Shown: positions 8,254-16,709, counted from the stretch's first letter. The stretch is DNA of 64,000 bases from Peptostreptococcus equinus (GCF_027125355.1 NZ_CP114052.1:1364001-1428000), one strand, 5' to 3'. Made by a program: numbers and translations. The notes: generated by a model not told the origin, from the sequence alone.

Positions 8254-8324
8254 CCAAATTATCATATTATTTTTCTGTTTCTTTTTTGTAACTTTTATGT
8301 TTTTTAAAATTTCTAATCACTTTT

Positions 8325-8933
8325 TTATTTAAAATTATTATTCCATGTTTGCATTTGTTGCATGAGATTATTTACCTGTTTTTCCAAGTCCTCTAAGTTT
8401 CCAGAGTTATCAATTACATAGTCAGCCCTACTTACTTTTTCAGATTGATCCATTTGACTATTTATTCTACTTAATGCTTGTGGTACCGTAATACCTTCTC
8501 TATCCATTAGTCTGATTAATTGTTCATCTTCTGGACAAAAAACTACAACTATTTTATCCATATTCTTATCAAAATTTGATTCAAATAATAAGGCTGCATC
8601 AATTATTACAATTATATCTTCCCCATACATTTTCTTATATAAATTTATACGCATATTTATTACGGAATTTATCTTATCATGTACTATTCTATTTAATTTT
8701 AATAATTTATCATTATCGCCGAATACTATATCAGACAATTTTTTTCTATCAATTTGATTCTCTATAATTGCCTGAGGAAAGTAAATTCTCATCCTTTCCA
8801 TTACATCATCATATTCATATATTTCTCTGGATATTACATCTGCATCAATTATATAATAATCATTTAATTGAAGTATATTTGATATACTAGATTTGCCACA
8901 TGCTATGTTTCCAGTTAATCCAACTTTTAACAC
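8325..8933 (-). CDS. coaE: Dephospho-CoA kinase
   Basis: A 202-residue P-loop kinase that phosphorylates the ribose 3'-hydroxyl of dephospho-CoA, the last step of coenzyme A synthesis. The Walker A loop is GNIACGKSS (about residues 8-16). It is followed by DADVISREIY, the family's conserved substrate-site segment, and a DAALLFE block that fits the lid region. Length is typical. It starts 14 bases after polA ends and is probably co-transcribed with it, the common polA-coaE order of Firmicutes. A hairpin at 8216-8253 ends the unit. Confidence 0.95.
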   Translation of the reverse strand: MLKVGLTGNIACGKSSISNILQLNDYYIIDADVISREIYEYDDVMERMRIYFPQAIIENQIDRKKLSDIVFGDNDKLLKLNRIVHDKINSVINMRINLYKKMYGEDIIVIIDAALLFESNFDKNMDKIVVVFCPEDEQLIRLMDREGITVPQALSRINSQMDQSEKVSRADYVIDNSGNLEDLEKQVNNLMQQMQTWNNNFK

Positions 8934-8947
8934 TAGTTTACACCACC

Positions 8948-11617
8948 TTATTTAGTTTCGAACCATGAATCACCCACATTTAAATCTACATCTAAATTAA
9001 CTTTTAAATTAACTGCATTTTCCATTTCTTCTTTTAATAATACCTTTACCCTGTCTATTTCGTCCTCGTACGTCTCAATAATTAATTCATCATGTACTTG
9101 CAATATTAGATTTGATTTTAGTTCTTCTTCTTTTAATCTATTAAATACATTTACCATAGCAATTTTTATTATGTCTGCTGCACTTCCTTGAATTGGGGCA
9201 TTCATAGCTGCCCTCTTACCACGATTTTTGTCAATGAAGTTCTTTGATAATATCTCTGGTATATATCTTCTTCTTTTAAATATAGTTGTAGCATATCCAC
9301 TTATTTGTGCATCTTCCACAATCTTATCCATAAATACTTTTATTTTAGGAAATCTTGCAAAATAATTTTCTATATATTCTTTTGATTTTTTAAGAGAAAT
9401 ATTTAAATCTTTTGCTAGACCAAAATCACTCTTTCCATATATTAGTCCAAAATTTACAGCCTTTGCCGCACTTCTTAGCTCAGGAGTAACTTTATCAAAT
9501 TCTACATTAAACACTTGAGAAGCTGTTTTTCTATGAATATCCTCTCCACTTTCAAATGCCTCAATCATATCTTCATCTCCACTCATATGAGCAAGTACTC
9601 TTAACTCAACTTGTGAGTAGTCTGCATCTACTAGCTTCATTCCCCTATCTGCAACAAATACTTTTCTAATCTGTCTTCCTAATTCTGTTTTAACTGGTAT
9701 ATTTTGCATATTAGGATCCGTTGATGAAATTCTACCAGTGGTTGCTATTGTTTGTTGGAATGATGAATGTATTCTTCCATCATTTTTATTTATCAATTGT
9801 TTTATACCATCAATATATGTAGATTTTAATTTTACTACACTTCTATATTCAGTTATTAAAGCTATTATTTCATGCTTTTCTCTTAACTTTTCTAGTACTT
9901 CTGCATTTGTAGAATATCCTGTCTTAGTTTTTTTAATTACAGGTAGCTCTAATTTTTCAAACAATATTACACCCAGTTGTTTTGGAGAATTTATATTAAA
10001 CTCTTCACCTGCTAATTTATGTATTTTTTCTGCTGTAGACTTTATCGATTCATCAAATTCCTTACCTAGCCTATCAACAATTTCTTCATCTACACATATT
10101 CCAACATATTCCATATCTGCTAGGACTTCTACTAGTGGCATTTCCACATCATAATATAGCATTTCCATATCATCATCTTTTATTTTTTTCTTCATTATAT
10201 CAATGCATCCAAAAACTGTTTTTATAATACCATTTGCATAATCATCTAAATCCTCATCCTTAACATCAGTAAATGCAATAGATTTAGCCCCTTTTCCTAG
10301 CAATTCTTCTTTAGTTTTTATCTTTTTATATAGATATTTATTAGATATAGAATCTATATCATAAGATGTAGATGTTTTAGAATCAATTATATATTCAGCT
10401 ATTGAGACATCAAAAGCCATATTTTTAATTTTGATTCCATATGGTCTAAAAGCTACGTAATCTTCTTTCATTTCATATCCAATTTTTTCTATTTCTTCAT
10501 CTTCAAGTATATTTTTTAAATCTTCTATTAAATCTTCTTCTATGACATATATATTTTCTGAATTTATCGCTAAATATACTTTAAAAATATTTTTATTTAA
10601 TATATTGTCTTTTCTTGTAAAAACTTTTATAGCAAATTTTTTATAATTTTTTGCGCTAGAAACAAAAGTTTCTAGCTCACTCTTTGAATTTATTTTTTTA
10701 ATATCTATTATTTGATCGTCCTTATTTGTTGAACTAAAACTTGTTATTCTAGATATAAGACTTGTAAATTTTAAATCTTGAAGATTTTTTATTAATACCT
10801 GCTCATCAAAATCTCCAAATTTCATATCATCTAATTTATATGTAATTGGAACAGATCTAATAATAGTAGCTAACTCCTTACTCATAATAGCCGCTTCTTT
10901 ATTTTCTTCAACCTTTTTCTTTTGAGCTCCTTTTAGCTTATCTGAGTTTTCTAACACGCCTTCTAATGTCTTATATTCAGTTAACAATTTTATTCCAGTC
11001 TTCTCTCCAATACCAGGTATTCCAGGTATATTATCAGATTTATCACCCATTAATCCCTTTAAATCTATAAATTGTGTAGGTGTTAAATTATATCTTTCAA
11101 TTACACTCTGAGTATTATATTCTTCTACCTCTCCAATACCTTTTTTTGTAATAAGTACTGTAGTGACATCTGATGCAAGCTGTATAGCATCTCTATCCCC
11201 TGTTACTATAAATACTTTATATCCTTGTTTCTCACCCTCTAATGAAACAGTTCCTAATATATCATCTGCCTCATAACCTTGTATTTCTTGTCTATAAATA
11301 CCAAATGAATCCAACAATTTCTTTAACGGTTTTAATTGCATAGCAAGCTCACTGACCATAGATTTTCTACCAGCTTTGTAATCAGTATATGATTCATGTC
11401 TAAAGGTAGGTGCCTTCATGTCAAAAGCTACTGATATATGACTAGGATTATAGTTTTCTATCATCTTAAATAACATTGTCATGAATCCATAAATTGCATT
11501 TGTATGAAGTCCTTCTCCATTATCCATTGGTGGAAGAGCAAAAAATGCTCTATTTATTATAGAATTCCCATCAATTAACAATAATCGTTTTTCATTATTA
11601 TCTATCTTATTTGTCAT
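8948..11617 (-). CDS. polA: DNA polymerase I
   Basis: A family A polymerase of 889 residues that fills gaps and removes RNA primers. The N-terminal 5'-nuclease domain (about 1-295) begins LLLIDGNSIINRAF. The middle domain lacks the D-x-E exonuclease motif (it reads FAIKVFTRKDN), so proofreading is probably absent, as in Bacillus PolI. The polymerase domain shows motif A DYSQVELRVLAHMSG, motif B RSAAKAVNFGLIYG and motif C QVHDELIIE. The start is placed at ATG 11615-11617, with GAGAG eight bases upstream. A GTG at 11626 is in frame but sits against that ribosome-binding site. coaE follows 14 bases downstream. Confidence 0.96.
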   Translation of the reverse strand: MTNKIDNNEKRLLLIDGNSIINRAFFALPPMDNGEGLHTNAIYGFMTMLFKMIENYNPSHISVAFDMKAPTFRHESYTDYKAGRKSMVSELAMQLKPLKKLLDSFGIYRQEIQGYEADDILGTVSLEGEKQGYKVFIVTGDRDAIQLASDVTTVLITKKGIGEVEEYNTQSVIERYNLTPTQFIDLKGLMGDKSDNIPGIPGIGEKTGIKLLTEYKTLEGVLENSDKLKGAQKKKVEENKEAAIMSKELATIIRSVPITYKLDDMKFGDFDEQVLIKNLQDLKFTSLISRITSFSSTNKDDQIIDIKKINSKSELETFVSSAKNYKKFAIKVFTRKDNILNKNIFKVYLAINSENIYVIEEDLIEDLKNILEDEEIEKIGYEMKEDYVAFRPYGIKIKNMAFDVSIAEYIIDSKTSTSYDIDSISNKYLYKKIKTKEELLGKGAKSIAFTDVKDEDLDDYANGIIKTVFGCIDIMKKKIKDDDMEMLYYDVEMPLVEVLADMEYVGICVDEEIVDRLGKEFDESIKSTAEKIHKLAGEEFNINSPKQLGVILFEKLELPVIKKTKTGYSTNAEVLEKLREKHEIIALITEYRSVVKLKSTYIDGIKQLINKNDGRIHSSFQQTIATTGRISSTDPNMQNIPVKTELGRQIRKVFVADRGMKLVDADYSQVELRVLAHMSGDEDMIEAFESGEDIHRKTASQVFNVEFDKVTPELRSAAKAVNFGLIYGKSDFGLAKDLNISLKKSKEYIENYFARFPKIKVFMDKIVEDAQISGYATTIFKRRRYIPEILSKNFIDKNRGKRAAMNAPIQGSAADIIKIAMVNVFNRLKEEELKSNLILQVHDELIIETYEDEIDRVKVLLKEEMENAVNLKVNLDVDLNVGDSWFETK

Positions 11618-11764
11618 TTGTATCACTCTCTTTCAAAATTTACTTATTCATATAATATTGTAACATATATTTACCCTATTTCACACATTGGAAAGCAAGT
11701 CTATTCATTAAATAAACTTCCTAAAGTACATTTATATATATATTTAATTATCTTAAAATTTTTC

Positions 11765-11793
11765 TTGTTTTTATTGTAAAGCTATGTTACAAT
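11765..11793 (+). promoter_or_regulatory. Promoter of the tRNA-Leu gene
   Basis: TTGTTT (11765-11770) and TACAAT (11788-11793) are separated by 17 bases, with the mature tRNA beginning 26 bases after the -10 element. Confidence 0.6.
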
Positions 11794-11819
11794 ATTTAAT
11801 GTATTGAAAGGATATACAT

Positions 11820-11903
11820 GCCGGATTGCTGGAATTGGCAGACGGGGCGGACTCAAAATCCGTTGGTAGCAATACCGTGTGGGTTCAAGTCCCACATCCG
11901 GCA
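11820..11903 (+). tRNA. tRNA-Leu (anticodon CAA)
   Basis: A class II tRNA of 84 bases. The acceptor stem pairs GCCGGAT with ATCCGGC and the discriminator is A. The anticodon stem GCGGA/TCCGT closes the loop CTCAAAA, giving anticodon CAA, which reads UUG. A long variable arm (GGTA-GCAA-TACC) and the T-loop GGTTCAAGTCC fit leucine tRNA. No CCA is encoded. It is transcribed alone. Confidence 0.97.
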
Positions 11904-11907
11904 CTTA

Positions 11908-11934
11908 GCTTTAGATAATTCTAAGGCTTTTTTT
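11908..11934 (+). terminator. Terminator after tRNA-Leu
   Basis: An 8-bp stem AGCTTTAG/CTAAGGCT (one G-T pair) with a 6-base loop, followed by seven T residues, directly after the tRNA. Confidence 0.8.
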
Positions 11935-11985
11935 ATTGTAAAAACATACTACTACGACTTAATACAATAAATAAATTCAGCTATA

Positions 11986-12049
11986 AAAACAATTAAAGCA
12001 GCCCTTACATTTTCTATCTTAGATTTGTAGGAGCTGCTTTAATTGTTTT
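11986..12049. repeat. Long inverted repeat, possible bidirectional terminator
   Basis: A perfect 17-bp stem (11986-12002 with 12033-12049) surrounds a 30-base loop whose ends (CCTTACA and TGTAGG) can pair further. On the minus strand the descending arm continues into TTTTT. It lies between the tRNA terminator and the predicted small RNA and could stop read-through from either side. Confidence 0.55.
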
Positions 12050-12070
12050 AAAAATCATCGCATAAACAGC

Positions 12071-12158
12071 AAAAAACCTATAGACGCTCTAGCGCCTATA
12101 GGAAAAAATAGCCTGATAGCGAATTCGAGGATGTGAGGGAGTTTCGCTATCAGTAATA
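12071..12158 (-). ncRNA. Predicted small RNA with C-rich hairpin loop
   Basis: On the minus strand three elements line up. A TATAAT box at 12164-12169 comes first. Next is a perfect 11-bp hairpin CTGATAGCGAA/TTCGCTATCAG (12143-12153 with 12113-12123) with a 19-base loop containing CTCCCTCACATCCTC. Then comes a terminator stem CCTATAG/CTATAGG (12077-12102, with an inner AGC/GCT pairing) followed by six T. The predicted transcript is about 88 bases. The pyrimidine loop is complementary to purine-rich Shine-Dalgarno sequence, as in several Gram-positive trans-acting small RNAs. I cannot match it to a named family. Promoter and terminator orientation support the minus strand; expression is unproven. 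Confidence 0.55.
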
Positions 12159-12163
12159 GGGTA

Positions 12164-12192
12164 ATTATATTTATAAAAACAACAAAGTCATT
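12164..12192 (-). promoter_or_regulatory. Promoter of the predicted small RNA
   Basis: A consensus TATAAT -10 box (12164-12169, minus strand) has a weak TGAC-containing -35 region (about 12186-12192) at 16-17 bases spacing. The predicted start is near 12157, directly before the first hairpin. Confidence 0.5.
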
Positions 12193-12536
12193 TTTATATA
12201 AGTAAATAATATCATCATAATTAGAATTAAATACAAAATATATATGAATTTTATGTGATAATATTATTACTTAATAATCACATGAACATTATAACAAAAT
12301 TTCTAATATTATACAATTATTTTTATATTTTTTATTTTTAAAAATAATTTATATAATTACGAAAATTAATTCTGCTATAAATGCTATAACATTAATTATA
12401 AATCATTAAAATTTTACATTTAAATACTTATATTTAAAATTATTTATAGCTATTTTCTATTATTATCATTTTATTTTCCTATATAAATGTAGTATAATAT
12501 AAATGCTATAATAATTTATTATTGGGGGGCCATAAT

Positions 12537-13460
12537 ATGGACATTAAACAACTTGAGGTATTTGTAGCAGTTGCAAAACATAAAAGTTTTTCAAAAGCTG
12601 CGAGAGAATTATTTCTTACACAACCTACTGTGAGTTCACATATACAAAATTTAGAAATGGAACTACACACAGTGCTATTAAATAGAAGTAATAAAACAAT
12701 TACTATAACTGATTCCGGAAAATTATTATATAATCATGCTATAGTAATTTTAAATGATTGTAAAAAGGCTTTGTATGATATAAAAGAATATTCAGGAAAA
12801 ATAGAAGGTTCTATACATATGGTTTGTAGTTCAATACCAGAGGCATTTATACTTCCTGATTTTTTGAACAAGTTTTGTTATAAATATCCAAATATTAACT
12901 TTACTGTAAATCATTGTGACTCAAATTTAGTAATACCAGAAATACTAAGTGAAAGAGCTACTTTTGGAATTGTTGGTTCTAAAACAAAACATAGCCATGT
13001 TGATTATTACGACTTGATAGATGATGAGTTGGTATTGATATGCCCTAAAGGAACAAATATTGAAAATACTGATGGATTTATAGATAAATCTAAATTAAAA
13101 GACTTAATATATATTATGAGAAAAGAGGGTTCAGGAACTAGAAATCTTATTCTAAAAACACTACAGTCTGTAGGCATAAATATTTATAGCTTAAACACTA
13201 GAGCTATTGTAGAGAGTAATGAAGCAATAATAGAAATGGTTAAATCTGGATTAGGTTGCTCTTTTGTTTCAAAAGTATCTGTACAAGATATGATAAATAG
13301 AAATGAAATAGACCATTATTATATAAAAGACTTAAAATTTGTGAGAAATTTCTACTTTCTATTTTCTAAGAAAAAAATTTTTACACCTACAGAAAATAAA
13401 TTCTTAGAATTTTTTAAAGAATATTATGGAATAACCTTACTAGATGATGATTTAAAATAA
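12537..13460 (+). CDS. LysR-family transcriptional regulator
   Basis: A 307-residue LysR-type regulator. The N-terminal winged helix is clear: MDIKQLEVFVAVAKHKSFSK, then ARELFLTQPTVSSHIQNLE with the recognition helix. A linker helix and a periplasmic-binding-like effector domain follow (from about residue 88). Length is typical. The ATG at 12537 has a GGGGGG ribosome-binding tract seven bases upstream; a TTG at 12522 would precede that tract and is rejected. It belongs to the CysL/CbbR-like branch by eye, but the effector and targets are unknown. It is not clearly divergent to a target gene, because a predicted small RNA and a tRNA lie upstream. Confidence 0.88.
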   Translation: MDIKQLEVFVAVAKHKSFSKAARELFLTQPTVSSHIQNLEMELHTVLLNRSNKTITITDSGKLLYNHAIVILNDCKKALYDIKEYSGKIEGSIHMVCSSIPEAFILPDFLNKFCYKYPNINFTVNHCDSNLVIPEILSERATFGIVGSKTKHSHVDYYDLIDDELVLICPKGTNIENTDGFIDKSKLKDLIYIMRKEGSGTRNLILKTLQSVGINIYSLNTRAIVESNEAIIEMVKSGLGCSFVSKVSVQDMINRNEIDHYYIKDLKFVRNFYFLFSKKKIFTPTENKFLEFFKEYYGITLLDDDLK

Positions 13461-13470
13461 ACTTAAATTT

Positions 13471-13502
13471 AAAAACCTATCTATTTATAGATAGGTTTTT
13501 CT
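13471..13502. terminator. Bidirectional terminator between lysR-type and ynzC-type genes
   Basis: A 12-bp perfect stem AAAAACCTATCT/AGATAGGTTTTT (13471-13482 with 13489-13500) with a 6-base loop, flanked by A and T runs. It can end transcription from both convergent genes. Confidence 0.85.
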
Positions 13503-13511
13503 TATTAGTTA

Positions 13512-13754
13512 TTAGTTATTATTTTTTATTTTTTCTGATTCCTTAGCTATTATTGCTTCTTGTTCTTCTGGACTTACAACTGTTATATTACTCAACTGTT
13601 GTCTAAATCCTGCTCTAAAATTATCTAAAAATTCTTGACGAAGTTGATGGCGTTCATCCGCTTCCTCATTTGTAAGACCTCTTTCTTTTGATATTTTAGC
13701 TAATTCATTTATTCTAGCAAGTTTATCTTTATCAAATTCATTTATCATATCCAT
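13512..13754 (-). CDS. DUF896 family protein (YnzC-like)
   Basis: A small cytoplasmic protein of 80 residues in the DUF896 family. The core DKLARINELAKISKERGLTN and then EADERHQLRQEFLDNFR form the helical hairpin typical of Bacillus YnzC; the C-terminal tail is Glu/Lys-rich. The molecular role of the family is not established, though one member lies in the B. subtilis SOS-linked yneA operon. The ATG at 13752-13754 is preceded by GAGAGG. It begins 45 bases after the MocR-type gene ends, and a TATAAT box in that gap could give it its own promoter. Confidence 0.85.
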   Translation of the reverse strand: MDMINEFDKDKLARINELAKISKERGLTNEEADERHQLRQEFLDNFRAGFRQQLSNITVVSPEEQEAIIAKESEKIKNNN

Positions 13755-13798
13755 AGTAATACCTCTCTTTCCAGTTAATTATTATACTATAAAACTAC

Positions 13799-15202
13799 TT
13801 ATTTATCCACACCCATATAAAATTTATCTGCACAATCAAATATTATATCAATTGCCAATCTTAATCTTTCTATATCTTCATGTGCAATGTTTATTCTAAA
13901 AAATTGGTCTTTGTTCTGTTTATCATAAAAAATAGAACCATCTCTTACAAATACATTATTATTTCTTAAAATATCTACAAACTCTTTTGAGGAATATCCT
14001 TCTTTAATCTTAAGTAAAAAGTTTATCCCTCCTAGATTCTCTTTTATTTCAAAATATCCCTTATTTTTATCATTCAAATATTTTTTAACCTGTCTATATT
14101 TATTGCTATATAGTTTATCTATACATTTTAGATGTTCTTTCCAATTAAATCTATCAAAATAATAAAATAGAGACTTTTGAATTAAAGTAGATGTTGATAT
14201 ATCATGTAAAGATTTTGATACTAATCTCATTTCATATATATCTTTAGGGATTGACATTAATCCTATTCTTATTCCGGGCATTAATATTTTAGAAAAACTC
14301 TTAATATATATTACTCTTGAATCTACATCCATACTTTTTAATGTAGATATCGAATCCATGTCGAATTTAAAATCACTAATAAAATCATCTTCTAATATAT
14401 AAAAGTCGTATTCTCTTGCCAATTCTAAAAGCTTTTTCTTTTTATAATCACTGTAACTTATTCCAGTTGGATTTTGAAAATTTGTCATTATATACAAAAG
14501 CTTGGGTTTATTTTTTTTAATTTTTTGCTTTAGTACACCTATATCTATACCATCATCTAGCATAGGAACAGAAATAATATTTGCATTCCTATTATTTAGT
14601 ATGTCTATAGCTCCAGAATAAGTTGGTGATTCTATTATTACATTATCCTTATAATTAATAAGTCCCTTTGCTATAACATCTATACCCTGTTGCGCGCCAG
14701 ATACTATAACTAATTCATCATCATTATTATATGAAGAACTTATAGATAAATATTCCTTCATCTTTTCCTTTAGCTCTTCTATACCTAAATCTTCATCATA
14801 GGCAAAAATATTCTCTGTACTTTCATCTAAAGCCATATGGACTGCCTTAGCAAAGTTTTTTGAGGGAAAAATTTCAGAACTTGGATTACCTGTATCTAAT
14901 CTATAAAAATCTTGATCTTTAAGGTCTATTTTTTTTGACTTCAACTGATTTGATCTAGCAAAATTACCCTTACCTTTAATACTGTAAATATATAATTCTG
15001 ACTCCAGTAAATTATAAGCTTTAATAACTGTGTCTTTATTAACATTTAAGATATCTGATAGCTTTCTAATAGATGCCAATGCCTCATTTTCTTTTATAAT
15101 GCCATTATTAATCATTTTTTTTATTTTATTATAAATTTGTATATATTTAATTTGATTCTCTTGAAATTCAAACTTATATTTTTCTAAATCGAAATTTTTC
15201 AT
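13799..15202 (-). CDS. MocR-type (GntR/aminotransferase fusion) transcriptional regulator
   Basis: A 467-residue fusion of an N-terminal GntR winged helix (about residues 10-75; ASIRKLSDILNVNKDTVIKA) with a fold-type I aminotransferase domain. The PLP-binding lysine is in YIKSFSKILMPGIRIG, preceded by LEDDF and the NFQNPTG segment. Family members such as PdxR and GabR bind PLP or its adducts to regulate vitamin B6 or amino acid genes, acting as regulators rather than enzymes. No pdxST, gabT or similar target gene is next to it. The start has AAGGGG five bases upstream. An unusual structured region (15226-15425) lies just ahead and may be its leader or an independent RNA. Confidence 0.9.
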   Translation of the reverse strand: MKNFDLEKYKFEFQENQIKYIQIYNKIKKMINNGIIKENEALASIRKLSDILNVNKDTVIKAYNLLESELYIYSIKGKGNFARSNQLKSKKIDLKDQDFYRLDTGNPSSEIFPSKNFAKAVHMALDESTENIFAYDEDLGIEELKEKMKEYLSISSSYNNDDELVIVSGAQQGIDVIAKGLINYKDNVIIESPTYSGAIDILNNRNANIISVPMLDDGIDIGVLKQKIKKNKPKLLYIMTNFQNPTGISYSDYKKKKLLELAREYDFYILEDDFISDFKFDMDSISTLKSMDVDSRVIYIKSFSKILMPGIRIGLMSIPKDIYEMRLVSKSLHDISTSTLIQKSLFYYFDRFNWKEHLKCIDKLYSNKYRQVKKYLNDKNKGYFEIKENLGGINFLLKIKEGYSSKEFVDILRNNNVFVRDGSIFYDKQNKDQFFRINIAHEDIERLRLAIDIIFDCADKFYMGVDK

Positions 15203-15225
15203 ATGTTCCCCTTTATATTAAGAAA

Positions 15226-15425
15226 GGTGTTGCCAAAGGGCAACACCAGAAATTCCAAAACACCGTTGACTAACTAAATTCACACCCGAGATTCACCCAG
15301 GTGGGTGACCTGCCTTATATTTTCTGAAATCCCCCTAGGGGCACGTCATACTTATATATGAACTAAGTCTCCCGTATTATATATGTAGGTTGAATTTATA
15401 TATAGCCTTACGTATGTTCTAGCAT
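15226..15425 (-). ncRNA. Structured RNA candidate: leader of the MocR-type gene or independent ncRNA
   Basis: This stretch is clearly richer in G and C than its AT-rich surroundings and has several hairpins on the minus strand. They include GTATG/CATAC near the 5' end, the CCCCTAGGGG palindrome (about 15330-15342), TCACCC/GGGTGA (about 15293-15308) and a perfect 9-bp stem GGTGTTGCC/GGCAACACC with a 4-base loop (15226-15247). The last is followed by TTTCTT, so it may be a terminator or attenuator 24 bases before the MocR start. A TATAAT box lies just upstream (15432-15437). I compared it mentally with T-box, cobalamin, TPP, SAM, purine, glycine, c-di-GMP, SRP RNA and tmRNA signatures and found none. 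A 6S-type RNA is possible but I cannot show it. Confidence 0.45.
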
Positions 15426-15431
15426 ACTTAT

Positions 15432-15460
15432 ATTATATACTAGTTTTACAAATTTTTAAA
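15432..15460 (-). promoter_or_regulatory. Promoter upstream of the structured RNA and MocR-type gene
   Basis: On the minus strand TTTAAA (15455-15460) and a consensus TATAAT (15432-15437) are 17 bases apart. The predicted start near 15425 is immediately before the structured region. Confidence 0.5.
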
Positions 15461-15497
15461 GTTATTTCATATATAATTAACATATGCATATGTAATT

Positions 15498-16529
15498 TTA
15501 CTTTGTTTTTCTATCAATCACACTTTCTCTTTCAACTATTTTAAATGGTAGTGTAACTTTCTTATCCTCTATTTCTTCTCCTTTAACCATTTTAATTATC
15601 ATCCTAATCGCAACGGCTCCTATATCAAATAATGGTTGATATACTGTAGTAAGTTTAGGTCTATAAATCTTTGCCAACTTTACATCATTAAATCCTGCTA
15701 CTGATATATCTTCAGGAACCTTGTATCCTAAGTCAAAGCAAGCATTTATTACTCCAATAGCAACTTCGTCAGAGCTTGCAAAAATAGCATGTGGTATTTC
15801 CTTTGACTCACTTAAAAGTTCTTTAGTGCTTGCATAACCTGCCTCATAAGTTGTTCCGCTCATCGTTTTTACTATTGAAGAGTCAAATTTTATTTTATTC
15901 TCTTTAAGTGCTGATTTATACCCTTCTAATCTCTCATCCGCAAGTTCTGCATTTTCATTTCCTGTTAGCATTAGAGCTATTTTTTTATGGCCCTTATCTA
16001 TTAGATACTTTGTCATTTCTTTTGCAGCTGGATAATTTTGTGTAGATACGTTATATATATCTATATCTCTTGAAGTTTTACTGATAAATACTGCTGGTAT
16101 ACCGCTATTTTCAAGAACATTTACAACTTCTTGATCTATATCCCAGCAAATCATTACTATACCTTCTACTTGTTTCGCTCTTAAAAGATTAATATTTTTA
16201 AGTTCTGCTTCTTTTTCTGAATATGTATTGGCTAATAATATATCATAGTCATACATCTTAGATATTTCTTCTATACCATTTAATATTTCAGCCGAGAATG
16301 TATCTGTAACTTCAGGTACTATTACTCCTATTAACTGGCTTTTCTTAGTAACTAGGCTTCTTGCCAATGGGTTTGGTACATAGCCAGTCTCTTTTATTAT
16401 ATCTAAAACACGTTGCTTAACTTCATTAGTAACAGGTTTCGAGTCATTGATTACTCTGGAAACTGTTGAAATAGAAACCCCTGCTTCTCTCGCAACATCT
16501 TTGATTGTAATTGGTTTTTTAGTTACCAT
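15498..16529 (-). CDS. LacI-family transcriptional regulator, CcpA-like
   Basis: A 343-residue LacI/GalR regulator. The HTH is at the N-terminus (TIKDVAREAGVSISTVSRVI, then NPLARSL in the hinge helix). A periplasmic-binding-like core with VIVPEVTDTFSAEI and VAGFNDVKLAKI follows. Overall it resembles CcpA, the catabolite control protein that binds cre sites with phospho-HPr, more than sugar-specific repressors, and no sugar operon is adjacent. That argues for a global role, but the assignment is by eye. A cre-like sequence lies in the pflB promoter region. The start is the ATG at 16527-16529 with AAGGGG upstream. Confidence 0.8.
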   Translation of the reverse strand: MVTKKPITIKDVAREAGVSISTVSRVINDSKPVTNEVKQRVLDIIKETGYVPNPLARSLVTKKSQLIGVIVPEVTDTFSAEILNGIEEISKMYDYDILLANTYSEKEAELKNINLLRAKQVEGIVMICWDIDQEVVNVLENSGIPAVFISKTSRDIDIYNVSTQNYPAAKEMTKYLIDKGHKKIALMLTGNENAELADERLEGYKSALKENKIKFDSSIVKTMSGTTYEAGYASTKELLSESKEIPHAIFASSDEVAIGVINACFDLGYKVPEDISVAGFNDVKLAKIYRPKLTTVYQPLFDIGAVAIRMIIKMVKGEEIEDKKVTLPFKIVERESVIDRKTK

Positions 16530-16709
16530 ATTTTTCCCCTTCCTACTTTATAATCTTACAGTCTATTTTTACATTTCATTTTAGTTAAAAACATTTTCCC
16601 GAACAATATTTTATAATTGATTACTTGTTAATAAACCTAATAAAAATAGCTTATCAATTTTATTATATACTAACATTTCAAATAAATATAGTGATTTTTT
16701 AATTTTTTA

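Larger units (their letters stand above)
8005..8324. other. Intergenic leader/terminator region between coaE and the hydrolase gene
   Basis: A gene-free stretch of 320 bases. It holds the polA-coaE terminator (8216-8253), a candidate promoter (8155-8184) and a leader of about 140 bases for the hydrolase gene. The motif GTAAC/GTTAC recurs at least five times. On the minus strand TGTTAC-N5-TGTATA (8108-8124) resembles a WalR direct repeat but is imperfect. I find no known riboswitch consensus. Confidence 0.5.
11935..12536. other. AT-rich intergenic region with hairpins and a predicted small RNA
   Basis: About 600 bases without a protein gene. It contains a 17-bp hairpin (11986-12049), a predicted minus-strand small RNA with its own terminator and -10 element (12071-12192), and then about 340 bases of very AT-rich sequence leading to the LysR gene. 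The last part contains TATAAT-like boxes (around 12492 and 12506) that could start lysR transcription. I see no tRNA or open frame of note. Confidence 0.6.

Noticed and set aside
8005-8324. c-di-AMP (ydaO) riboswitch before the NlpC/P60 hydrolase gene
   Set aside because: The leader is AT-rich, and the GGG-containing conserved core of that aptamer is absent; only an RBS-like GAGGGG is found.
15226-15425. T-box or known riboswitch before the MocR gene
   Set aside because: No AGGGTGGNACCGCG T-box sequence and no conserved core of cobalamin, TPP, SAM, purine, glycine or c-di-GMP classes could be seen.
15477-15496. ACATATGCATATGT palindrome after the CcpA-like gene as an operator
   Set aside because: A 14-base AT-rich palindrome without a promoter next to it is weak evidence; it does not match a known site.
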